Source: Candidatus Xianfuyuplasma coldseepsis
GTDB taxonomy: Bacteria > Bacillota_I > Bacilli_A > Izemoplasmatales > Izemoplasmataceae
Assembly: GCF_014023125.1 (NCBI RefSeq)
Contig: NZ_CP048914.1
Location: 62,001 to 126,000 of the forward strand
Length of the DNA stretch: 64,000 bases
Reading direction: 5' to 3'
Each line of letters opens with the position of its first letter. Positions within the stretch are counted from its first letter, which is position 1. The notes below the pieces were generated by a model. It made no database searches and was not told where the DNA came from. It worked only from the letters and a program-made list of their open reading frames with translations. The translations under genes and the position numbers were made by a program. Shown piece after piece: positions 34,260 to 42,487 of the stretch.

Positions 34260-36200
34260 ATGAGAAGAGTAATAACCTTGGTACTTCTTTCATTCATTAT
34301 ATTGGTAATTTCTGCATGTGGGTTAGGAACAGAAATTAATAAACCCGACTTATGTGGTTCAATTGATTTGGAAGAAAATCAAGAATGTTTTGATGAAATT
34401 GTATATAACCCTCACTATGAAGGTTTAGATTTTGTCATATACAAATTAGATGTACTTCCTACAGTAGGAACTGATGATATAGTTGATATGGGCGAATATG
34501 ATGGCAAATCGTATTATTTCAGTTCAGGTACACATTACCAGTTTTATAAAGCAGTAAAAGAAGGAGTTACAATTGATTTATTACAAGCTATTATGGATGG
34601 ATGGTTCACACTAGAAGATATTGTCAATGATTTTAATATTGAAGAATTGCAGTCTCAAGAAATTGTAAATATTGAATGTGATAATCCTAGAGAAACATAC
34701 TACGAAGGTGTTTGTCAAATTGTAGTGGATGAAGAATTATTATTTAAAGTTCAAGAAATAAAAAATGCTATGCTAGGAGAAACTTCTGAATTATCAATAA
34801 TTTCTTCACCAGTGCTACTTGGTAATTCATCTTTGTATGGTAGAATATATTCAGCTCCTAGAGTTGAATTATTATCAGCCATTAAACCATTTGATAATGA
34901 TGCTGAATGGATTCATATACAAGCAAAACATTACGAACTTTTAGAAGAAATTGTTCTTAATGGGTATCAGTCAGGAAACTATGAAAACCCAATGGATTTT
35001 ATTACAAATGCAGAAGATTTAGTGCAATGGTTTAATTTTGAAGGAAGCCAGGAACTTAATTTAATTATTGATACTCAAGAAGAAACACTGTTCTCACGAA
35101 TTATTGAGTACTCAGATATTGAATTAACAGATGCTGTACATGTTGAGACTGTTTATACTGAGTTAAATAGTGAAAATGAGATTTATTTAGAACGATATCT
35201 ACAAAATTTAAAAGTTGACAGCGTAGATGCTGAAGTATTTTATGAAAATTATGGGTTATTTACTTTTGGTTATGAATCAAATGATATTGCATTTAATAAA
35301 TATCAAGGAAGTTTATTAGATGCCAATACATCTGTTTTATTTACAGAAAATTATAATCTTTATAGTTATAGAATTAGATTCTTTAACGATCAGGAACAGG
35401 TGTATTTAGAAGGAACTATAAATGATTTAAATGGTCCAAAGAAAAATGTTGTATCTAGATTTAATGAGTTAACATTGCAAAGTAGTCTAACAAATAGTGA
35501 TATAGCTGAAATGTTAACATTATCATACTATGCTAGTAAATATTACCTTGGAGATAATGCAGAGATTATCACAGGAACTACTTTAAGATTAGATACTACT
35601 AAACTTGATTCTCTCTTTTCAGTAATTCCTGATATTAAATACCATATTAGTAGACTCAATAGCACACCGAGTAGTCAAAAGAATGCGTTAGAACACTTAA
35701 ACAATGTAGAGATTAACGGAGAGTTCTTTGATCTTATTAATGATAATAATGAGTTAGATCTTACCAACTTCAAATATCAATACTTAATAGCATCTAGAAA
35801 TGCTCAGGAAGATTACGATAGATATAAAGAAAGATTACAAAATTATGAAGAAACCGGAAATTTTACATATTTAAGAGATTTGCTAACTTCAATTTATGAC
35901 TTAAGATATGCTATTAACCAAGATCCTACTCTAGTGAATGTAGTTACAGATGATACTTTAGAATATTCTATTCTCCAGCCAGAACTAACAATAGAGTATA
36001 TTTATTATACTGATAATGCTGGACCAAATGATATTGAGAATGTAGCAAGTATCATAATGAATGAACTGAATGTTAGATATGATTATATTATCAATAACGA
36101 AAATACGATTTTTAATTTAAATTTTATGGGACAACCAATATATTTTATGGATTCGGGAGAGTTCTTGCTATTAATTGAATCAAGATTATATGTAGATTAA
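34260..36200 (+). CDS. Cassette B cargo: large lipoprotein
   Basis: 646 residues. Lipobox VISACG at about 17-22 after a basic start and hydrophobic core. The mature part is acidic, mixed helical and strand, without a domain I recognise. RBS AAAGGGG and TATAAT about 30 bases upstream of the start. The sole gene between R2 and R3 and the only cargo gene on the plus strand. It has its own terminator (36258-36298). AT-rich codons compared with the core genes. Confidence 0.75.
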   Translation: MRRVITLVLLSFIILVISACGLGTEINKPDLCGSIDLEENQECFDEIVYNPHYEGLDFVIYKLDVLPTVGTDDIVDMGEYDGKSYYFSSGTHYQFYKAVKEGVTIDLLQAIMDGWFTLEDIVNDFNIEELQSQEIVNIECDNPRETYYEGVCQIVVDEELLFKVQEIKNAMLGETSELSIISSPVLLGNSSLYGRIYSAPRVELLSAIKPFDNDAEWIHIQAKHYELLEEIVLNGYQSGNYENPMDFITNAEDLVQWFNFEGSQELNLIIDTQEETLFSRIIEYSDIELTDAVHVETVYTELNSENEIYLERYLQNLKVDSVDAEVFYENYGLFTFGYESNDIAFNKYQGSLLDANTSVLFTENYNLYSYRIRFFNDQEQVYLEGTINDLNGPKKNVVSRFNELTLQSSLTNSDIAEMLTLSYYASKYYLGDNAEIITGTTLRLDTTKLDSLFSVIPDIKYHISRLNSTPSSQKNALEHLNNVEINGEFFDLINDNNELDLTNFKYQYLIASRNAQEDYDRYKERLQNYEETGNFTYLRDLLTSIYDLRYAINQDPTLVNVVTDDTLEYSILQPELTIEYIYYTDNAGPNDIENVASIIMNELNVRYDYIINNENTIFNLNFMGQPIYFMDSGEFLLLIESRLYVD

Positions 36201-36257
36201 AGATAAGACTAACCTTGAACTAGTTTGTTAAAAACAGACACCATTAAGGATATTCAG

Positions 36258-36298
36258 AAGAGCTTACTTCCGATAGACAATCGGTGGTAGCTCTTTTA
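36258..36298 (+). terminator. Terminator of the cassette B lipoprotein
   Basis: AAGAGCTTAC.TCCGAT/ATCGG.GTAGCTCTT imperfect hairpin followed by TTTAATTTTT. Confidence 0.75.
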
Positions 36299-36456
36299 AT
36301 TTTTCTTGCAATCGGTTGTAATTGTAACAGTATATGTACTCAGATACTATAGAAATCGTCATGAGCATCAATTAATTATTAAAAAAAATTATCTACACAC
36401 TATTCTTTAGTACTTTTTTGCACTTTATTTGTAATATATTCAAAACAAATAAAAAG

Positions 36457-36546
36457 CCGAGGAATCTATAAACGGCTTATTTAAGCCATTAAATTCCTCG
36501 GACGCGGGTACTATTGGTGGAGTTGAGTTTGGATCAACCACTGTCA
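36457..36546 (-). repeat. ssrA-end repeat R3
   Basis: Hairpin CCGAGGAAT...ATTCCTCGG (36457-36501), 30-bp site 36498-36527 identical to ssrA at 41450-41479, and element-side TTTGGATCAACCACTGTCA (36528-36546). A further ~60 bp left of the hairpin is similar to R4. Confidence 0.9.
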
Positions 36547-36553
36547 GCAATAG

Positions 36554-37252
36554 CTATTGTTCAACATCTTTATTGTATAAGCAACCCTGTTTAACATCTT
36601 CAAATGACACTTGAAACTCATATTCTTCATTCAATAGATGAAATTGATTTCGTTCAAGAATTTTCTTAGTGTATACATCATCACAAAAAATTATTGATTG
36701 GTAAATTGCTACATTGTAATGTAATTGAATATAGTCAATCATTAATGTAATCAACACATCAATTTGATTATCATCGATTAGTCTTTTCTCATAAACTTCG
36801 AGAGTTATGATTGATTTATTGTCAGAAACACTAAAACCAAATGTACCAACTTCATTTTCTTCAACAACAATCATAAATAAATGTGAAAACTTCGTTATTG
36901 AATGTGAAACGAAGACTTCTATACTTTCAATATCTAGACCTTGCTCATTATAACTGTAATTTGTAAATCGATTAAACCATTGATTCAACAGATTAACATC
37001 TGTCCATCTAATGCTTCTAACTAATACATCATTTTTGCTAATAAGTACTTCCTGTTCTTCCAACTGATTGCTTCTAAGATAATCAATTAAATTATTCTCA
37101 CTTGTTATGGTAAATAAATGTCCTTTCTCATTTGTATAGACATCTGTAACCATCCCATTTAAAAGTTCCACAATTGATTCTCCATAGAATTCAGGATGTG
37201 GATAATGCTTTTTCACTAATACTCTTGGTACAATAACTTCGATACTTTTCAT
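36554..37252 (-). CDS. Cassette C cargo: GNAT-like protein
   Basis: 232 residues. Residues about 75-225 have a GNAT-like order of strands and helices (LVRSIRWTDVNLLNQWFNRF; MIVVEENEVGTFGFSVSDN; TKKILERNQFHLLNEEYEF), but the acetyl-CoA loop is degenerate. The first 70 residues are a separate small domain. AGGAGG precedes the ATG. First of three minus-strand genes between R3 and R4, although gaps suggest separate transcripts. Low confidence in function. Confidence 0.55.
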   Translation of the reverse strand: MKSIEVIVPRVLVKKHYPHPEFYGESIVELLNGMVTDVYTNEKGHLFTITSENNLIDYLRSNQLEEQEVLISKNDVLVRSIRWTDVNLLNQWFNRFTNYSYNEQGLDIESIEVFVSHSITKFSHLFMIVVEENEVGTFGFSVSDNKSIITLEVYEKRLIDDNQIDVLITLMIDYIQLHYNVAIYQSIIFCDDVYTKKILERNQFHLLNEEYEFQVSFEDVKQGCLYNKDVEQ

Positions 37253-37331
37253 GGTATCCTCCTGGCGTTTGCCAATTTAATTTACAGGTTTTACCTGCAT
37301 TACCCAAGTACCAAGTATGATATTAATTTCT

Positions 37332-37706
37332 CTAGTTAGCTTCAATTGCTAATTTTTCTACTTCACTTAAAACTTCTGGTAACTCATCTTTGATTTGGAA
37401 CAACTCTTTTTCCAATTTTTTTGGAACTTTAACTTTTCCCTTTTCGATTGTGTCAACAATATCTAAAAATGCTTTTCTCGCTGCAGGTTTATGCTCTAGA
37501 GCTTTAACAATTACAACTCTAAGTGCTGTAGGACCGTTTTCTAGCACAATCTGTTTTACAGCAGGATACATTTTATTATCAAACCATTCACTAAAATCAC
37601 TTCGGTTTTTATACAATACTATACCACTTGTTGCTCCAGCAATGAATGCGGTGCCAATTGCTGCAGAGAATGCCATAATCACTTTCGAGTCTACTTTTAA
37701 AATCAT
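37332..37706 (-). CDS. Cassette C cargo: small membrane-anchored protein
   Basis: 124 residues. One N-terminal helix (about 9-29, AFSAAIGTAFIAGATSGIVL) and a charged helical remainder (KVPKKLEKELFQIKDELPEV). GAAAGGAG precedes the ATG. Not recognised. Confidence 0.65.
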   Translation of the reverse strand: MILKVDSKVIMAFSAAIGTAFIAGATSGIVLYKNRSDFSEWFDNKMYPAVKQIVLENGPTALRVVIVKALEHKPAARKAFLDIVDTIEKGKVKVPKKLEKELFQIKDELPEVLSEVEKLAIEAN

Positions 37707-37773
37707 TTCAATTATCTCCTTTCAATACCCTATTTTTTTCACCTTCAATATTAGAAGTTACCATATAACATTT

Positions 37774-38658
37774 TTAGTTACTATTATATCCAAATGGCGA
37801 GTTTATTGTGTTCATTACTCGTTTCCAGTATTGCTCTCTATGAATCACAGTATCTTTATGAGAGTTAAATGGTAAAACTTCAAGAATTGTATAGTTGAAG
37901 TTCTTTTCAATATACTTCATTCCTTTTTCCGGGTCATTTACTATTCGTTTTAGTTGCTTATTTGGATAATAAATTCCAGATTCCTCTTCCGAAGCATCAA
38001 ACCCATTTTCTAAATATGCTTTCCAACGTCCATAAATGCCTTGTGATCCATATGCAGATCCGATATACTTTTTCCCATTAGAAGAGTCAAATATCATATA
38101 AACTCCATTTACTGAGGACAATGGGTACATCCATTCATCGTAATCAATATTTCGTTTTAATGTATTAAAGTCAAAACTTGCATTATCATAGCCTGGAAAT
38201 GGTGTAGTACCATATTCTGTCTGCAGAATTTGAACTACTATACACTTTCCAATATACCTAGATAAATTAAATACATATCGTGCAAATGCATTCCCTTTTT
38301 CAACTTCAATAATTAATCTACCTAAAAATCCATTATATTCCTCTAAGGGCTCATAATCACAATGAGCATAGTCCGGAACATGTGTGATTTTACTTACAGT
38401 TATAAGTAGGTATCTATTATTATAGCCATTTAGTCTGGCAAATCCAAAGACAATATTGCCCTCTCTAAAATTCTTCTGTTTACCATAGTTAGACCAGAAC
38501 GTAAACTCTACATTTCTATTGTTTCTATCACTTTTCAACCAAGCGTCTATACATGATTCCTTCCCTTTACCAAGAGTCATATTAAGTACTATTTTTGAGT
38601 TTGGTATTATTTCTGGATCAATACGTAATACATCTTTCAAAAAAATCTCTTTTGACAT
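37774..38658 (-). CDS. Cassette C cargo: GIY-YIG nuclease-like protein
   Basis: 294 residues from ATG 38658 (AAGGGG upstream). The last ~100 residues form a GIY-YIG domain: NGVYMIFDSSNGKKYIGSAY (V-Y and Y-I-G), a Arg in YGRWKAYL and the metal-binding Glu in HREQYWKRV. The N-terminal 190 residues are an unrecognised domain often seen with this nuclease. Such nucleases cut DNA in repair, homing or defence; in a mobile cassette defence or mobility is possible but unproven. Confidence 0.8.
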   Translation of the reverse strand: MSKEIFLKDVLRIDPEIIPNSKIVLNMTLGKGKESCIDAWLKSDRNNRNVEFTFWSNYGKQKNFREGNIVFGFARLNGYNNRYLLITVSKITHVPDYAHCDYEPLEEYNGFLGRLIIEVEKGNAFARYVFNLSRYIGKCIVVQILQTEYGTTPFPGYDNASFDFNTLKRNIDYDEWMYPLSSVNGVYMIFDSSNGKKYIGSAYGSQGIYGRWKAYLENGFDASEEESGIYYPNKQLKRIVNDPEKGMKYIEKNFNYTILEVLPFNSHKDTVIHREQYWKRVMNTINSPFGYNSN

Positions 38659-38864
38659 AAAATCCCCTTCTTTCATAAAAACACTCAAAAACTATTATCA
38701 CGATAGTGACATTAAATGCTAATTCCAATTTTATCACAATCTCTGTTTGTATTCAATCTTGATAATGCAGTTCAGTTTACTGTAACAATTTAAAAAACAT
38801 CGATACACTATCGTTCGGTACTTTTTTACCTATTATTCGTAATTTCTACAAAATAAATAAAAAA

Positions 38865-38954
38865 CCGAGGAATCTATAAACGGCTTAATTTAGCCATTAA
38901 ATTCCTCGGACGCGGGTACAATTGGTGGAGTTGAGTTTGGACCAACCCCTTTCC
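38865..38954 (-). repeat. ssrA-end repeat R4
   Basis: Hairpin 38865-38909 nearly identical to R3, 30-bp site 38906-38935 (29 of 30 identical to ssrA) and element-side 19 bp with 15 matches to R2/R3. About 60 bp left of the hairpin resembles R3. Confidence 0.9.
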
Positions 38955-39009
38955 CAATAATAAAGAGCAATCCTTAGGCTTGCTCTTTTTGATTTTTTTT
39001 CCTTTTTTA

Positions 39010-41199
39010 TTAATCTTGTCCATTTGATACTATATCTTCTATTGAATAGAGCAACAGCGCACCTTGGTATGTGTTATACCTTTCAGCATGTACAATTAGA
39101 TAATCACCTTCTGTATTGATTCCTGAGCCAAAGTAACTACCATCCACTTTTGCTATGAGAATAATATCTTGAGATAAATCACTACTTGTACTACTAAGAT
39201 TAACTACACCAATAGCACCAGCTCTATAAGACGCAATTATTAAGTAGTTATTATAAATATCGTATCTTAAGTATTCCAAGAAATCAGAACTAACTGAAAG
39301 AGTTTTATTATTACTCTCATCTACGAGATCAAATATTTCAAAGACAGTACTAGTGTCATGATCACCTGAAACAATTATTAGTTTGTTTTCCTCGATTCGA
39401 ATATCGCTGTATGAATAGGTTAGAGTGATTGATTTCTTATAAGAGTTGTCATCAAACTTATAAAGATCAACCGATGTAAAGTCATCATAATATTCAGATC
39501 GATATCTGTACATAACAAGTATATAATTATCAAATATATTGTAATGCTGATATATTGTTTCTCCATTAATCATTTGTGATTCTAGTGGTATGATTTTTAC
39601 ATTTTCTTGATTCATAATATCAAACATATAAATTGAGCCTCCTGTAAATACAGTAAGATTTTCACCTTTGAGAATCACTCCATTTAAAAACTCATTTTCA
39701 AGATTCACACTGAAAGTTTTCACAAATAACTCATCATCATATCTCCTCAATGTTACAACACCATCTCTGTCAGCAACTGAAAAATATCCATTTTCTAAAT
39801 TATGAAATTCAGGAGTGTAAAAATTGTTGTTCTCATCTTGCATGTTTGGAATTTGATATTCATAGTTTGAATCGTCAAGCTTATAAATATACATATTCTC
39901 ATTGAACTGTTCTTTGTAAGTCACGACAAAGTAGTTTTCATAAAAATAACCAGCATTTATTTCAGTTTTTGCAGATATGCCATCATAGTTTATTGTCCTC
40001 TTGTACTCTTCATCACTCATCTTATATATGTTGAGTTCTGCTTTACCCGTTATTTCATTAAACTCTGATGCAAAAATGTAATCATCATGAGTATTAAACG
40101 ATTTTGCAATAAATATTCTCTCATAACTCGCATCGTTCAGATCATACACATAATATCTAGTATACTTCTCATTTCCAAAATATACTTCACTATCAGAATA
40201 CACTACTATATAGTTATTGATCGATAAAAGGCTCTTTCCAAAATGTGAGCCATCATCTTGTAATGGATTACTGATTATTCTTTCGTAATTACTATCACTG
40301 AATTTATAAACGTATACCGAACCAACATTATTTAAATAAAAAGGAGCACTCGTAATTAAATAATCATCGTATACTAAAACATCTCTCCCAAATACATCTC
40401 GAGGATATAGATTTGAGCCTGTAATCAATCTTTCAGGTATAAATTCTGCATAGATATTGATGTCATAATTAGGCATAATATCTGGCAACATTTCGCTCCA
40501 TCCAGTAAACACATGATTTTCTAAAGCAGGTAATGTTATTTCACTCGTACCAAAATCATAGTAAATATAAAACTCGTCCCCAATTTCGACACCATGATTC
40601 TCACCTGATGAAAAGTTTTCTGTATATAACACTTCATCTTCAAAGCCAAATATTGTAAGACTATAACTATTTAACTCACACAAAACCGTATACTCTAAAT
40701 CATTTCCAGGCATTGTTGGTGGAAGATTAAATTCAACCTTTTGTGTGTAATCTTCACCACATAGACCATTAGGTATCATCTCATATTCCAAGATACTTCC
40801 AAACTCATAGCTAACTTTACTTAAAAGGTCTCCTTCTAAACTAATATATGATATCTCAAATACACCTATCTCATATATAGCCTTCAGAGTTACATCCTCA
40901 TATACTGAAACTTCATCCAAAGTAACATCCCAACCAATAAACACATATCCATCCTTTTCTGGATTACTAGGATACTGAGAGTTCTGTAGTTCCTCCAAAG
41001 TGTACACTTCAATATTTTCAATAATTCTCTCATCATAATCTAAAAAAGTTATTGTCTTCATATTATCTTCACGATTCACACATGAACCATCTACATATAC
41101 CTGTTCGACAGAACACTCACCAAAATCATCTTTGCTTTCACATCCTATCAATGTGATTGAAACTACTAATAATATTGCTACAAAATATATCTTCTTCAT
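39010..41199 (-). CDS. Cassette D cargo: lipoprotein with InlB-type repeat and beta-propeller-like body
   Basis: 729 residues from ATG 41199 (GGGGTGGG upstream). Lipobox TLIGCES. Residues about 45-110 form a Listeria-Bacteroides (InlB B) repeat ending DGYVFIGWDVTLDEV...DVTLKAIYE; a second copy-like segment ends HVFTGWSEMLPDIMPNYDIN. The remaining ~460 residues consist of repeated ~45-residue units of type 'YxYxLDDSNYEY' (for example VYVYKFSDSNYERI, LYKFDDNSYKKSI), suggesting a beta-propeller. A surface adhesin or binding role is inferred. The only gene between R4 and ssrA. Confidence 0.75.
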   Translation of the reverse strand: MKKIYFVAILLVVSITLIGCESKDDFGECSVEQVYVDGSCVNREDNMKTITFLDYDERIIENIEVYTLEELQNSQYPSNPEKDGYVFIGWDVTLDEVSVYEDVTLKAIYEIGVFEISYISLEGDLLSKVSYEFGSILEYEMIPNGLCGEDYTQKVEFNLPPTMPGNDLEYTVLCELNSYSLTIFGFEDEVLYTENFSSGENHGVEIGDEFYIYYDFGTSEITLPALENHVFTGWSEMLPDIMPNYDINIYAEFIPERLITGSNLYPRDVFGRDVLVYDDYLITSAPFYLNNVGSVYVYKFSDSNYERIISNPLQDDGSHFGKSLLSINNYIVVYSDSEVYFGNEKYTRYYVYDLNDASYERIFIAKSFNTHDDYIFASEFNEITGKAELNIYKMSDEEYKRTINYDGISAKTEINAGYFYENYFVVTYKEQFNENMYIYKLDDSNYEYQIPNMQDENNNFYTPEFHNLENGYFSVADRDGVVTLRRYDDELFVKTFSVNLENEFLNGVILKGENLTVFTGGSIYMFDIMNQENVKIIPLESQMINGETIYQHYNIFDNYILVMYRYRSEYYDDFTSVDLYKFDDNSYKKSITLTYSYSDIRIEENKLIIVSGDHDTSTVFEIFDLVDESNNKTLSVSSDFLEYLRYDIYNNYLIIASYRAGAIGVVNLSSTSSDLSQDIILIAKVDGSYFGSGINTEGDYLIVHAERYNTYQGALLLYSIEDIVSNGQD

Positions 41200-41228
41200 T
41201 ATTACCCACCCCATTTTTTGTTTAACAT

Positions 41229-41257
41229 ATTATATCATATTCTTACAACTCCCTCAA
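41229..41257 (-). promoter_or_regulatory. Promoter of the cassette D lipoprotein
   Basis: Minus strand TTGAGG, 17-bp spacer, TATAAT; 30 bp before the start. The spacer GGAGTTGTAAG recurs near 22005-22015. Confidence 0.65.
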
Positions 41258-41406
41258 ATCCCACTGTTTATCGGCACAAATGAGTTTATTTTGGAAGCGG
41301 GTTTAGGTCGTCAAAAATTGCACCAAACACTATTGCAATAGGGTTGGAACGAAAAAACGGCTGATTCGACCCTCAAAAACACCTATATTTTTGGATAAAA
41401 TAAAAA

Positions 41407-41453
41407 CCGAGAATTCTGATAACGGCTATATATAGCCATCCTAAAATTCTCGG
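41407..41453 (-). terminator. tmRNA terminator (repeat R5)
   Basis: CCGAGAATT...AATTCTCGG hairpin followed on the minus strand by TTTTTATTTT. It begins 14 bases after the tmRNA CCA end and is the array copy next to the functional gene. Confidence 0.85.
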
Positions 41454-41466
41454 ACGCGGGTACTAT

Positions 41467-41817
41467 TGGTGGAGTTGAGGGGATTTGAACCCCTGTCCAA
41501 AATAGCCGAATCTACATTTTCTACATGCTTAGTTTGTCCAATTGTTTAATGGGCAACCCGGGAACAAACAACCGTATCACACACGAGTCTTATTAAATTC
41601 TATCGATCGCTTAAGACGGCAGCAATTGAGTATATCCTAGATCAGCTGATCTCGACGCCTAACACTCTAGGCAGTGCAAGGTGGAGAACGCGCTATTTAT
41701 TAAGCAGCGTAAGCTATATTTTGGTTTCCGGTTATATTTAACCTAGTGTTTTTACAGCCACAACGCTGGCATGCTTATCTAGTCCTAAACTACCCTGTCG
41801 AATCCATAAACAACCCC
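41467..41817 (-). ncRNA. ssrA: Transfer-messenger RNA
   Basis: 351 nt. The tRNA-like ends pair as GGGGTTG (5') with CAACTCC plus ACCA (3'), with the G-U at the third pair used by AlaRS; T-arm AGGGGTTCAAATCCCCT; 5' GGATTCGACAGG is the standard tmRNA start. The tag frame ends GNQNIAYAA then TAATAA (stop at 41700-41702), close to the Bacillus NQNVALAA ending. Several pseudoknot-like repeats follow. It lies in the order rnr-smpB-small ORF-ssrA. Short ORFs seen within it are not genes. Confidence 0.95.
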
Positions 41818-41822
41818 ACAGT

Positions 41823-42008
41823 TTATAAGAAGAATAGTGCGATGACAATGAATAATACGCCAAAAAAGCTGTACATGATTTTGGCATTGGTGTCCCCGAT
41901 ACGATCCGCCCAACGACGGCCACGTGGTAATTTACTCATAATGCCTGTCCACGCAAGAACAATATCCAAGATACCAATTACAAGAAAGGTTATTGCTTCG
42001 GGTGACAT
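41823..42008 (-). CDS. Small two-helix membrane protein
   Basis: 61 residues: helix 1 (TFLVIGILDIVLAW), a basic loop (KLPRGRRWADRIGD), helix 2 (MYSFFGVLFIVIALFFL). ATG preceded by GAGGAG at correct spacing, so translation is likely. Loosely like immunity-17-type small membrane proteins. It sits six bases from the tmRNA 5' end and may share its promoter region with it. Confidence 0.6.
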   Translation of the reverse strand: MSPEAITFLVIGILDIVLAWTGIMSKLPRGRRWADRIGDTNAKIMYSFFGVLFIVIALFFL

Positions 42009-42043
42009 ATCATCATCTCCTCATTACTATTATACAATATTGA

Positions 42044-42487
42044 TCAATAGTTCTTCAAGTTTTTCTCAATCGAACGTTTGGCATCTTTTTCTCGTAAGGC
42101 TTGGCGTTTATCGTACTGTTTCTTTCCTTTGGCAATGGCAATCTCTACTTTACAAAGGCCTTGTTCCAAATAAACTTTCGTCGGGATAATCGTTAAATTC
42201 TCACCTTGAATTTTATTGAAAATACGGATAATTTCCTTTTTATGAAGCAACAACTTACGTGTTCTTGTCTCATTATGGTTGAAGATGTTTCCTTCTTTGT
42301 ACTTGGCAATATGCATATTAATAATAAACATCTCTTCATCCCGAATCAAACAATACGAATCTTTGATGTTGACTTTATTCGCTCGAACGCTTTTAATCTC
42401 AGTCCCATGCAGAACAATACCTGCTTCATAGGTATCCAGAAGAAAGTAGTCGTGTTGAGCTTTTTTATTGCGCGCGATGATTTTCAT
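42044..42487 (-). CDS. smpB: tmRNA-binding protein SmpB
   Basis: 147 residues from ATG 42487 (GAGGTGA upstream). Typical SmpB: IIARNKKAQHDYFLLDTYEA, GIVLHGTEIKSVRANKVNI, and the basic tail KGKKQYDKRQALREKDAKR that enters the decoding site. It delivers tmRNA to stalled ribosomes. It overlaps the end of rnr by 23 bp, and ssrA follows a short distance downstream. Confidence 0.96.
   Translation of the reverse strand: MKIIARNKKAQHDYFLLDTYEAGIVLHGTEIKSVRANKVNIKDSYCLIRDEEMFIINMHIAKYKEGNIFNHNETRTRKLLLHKKEIIRIFNKIQGENLTIIPTKVYLEQGLCKVEIAIAKGKKQYDKRQALREKDAKRSIEKNLKNY

Noticed and set aside
33041-41479. Integron with attC cassettes
   Set aside because: No IntI-like gene, and the repeated core is the ssrA 3' end plus terminator, not an attC R/L-box structure.
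33041-41479. CRISPR array
   Set aside because: Repeats are kilobases apart and separated by genes; no short regular spacers anywhere in the window.
41738-41923. 61-residue ORF on the minus strand over the tmRNA 5' end
   Set aside because: It overlaps the functional tmRNA and the neighbouring small gene in another frame; no ribosome site.
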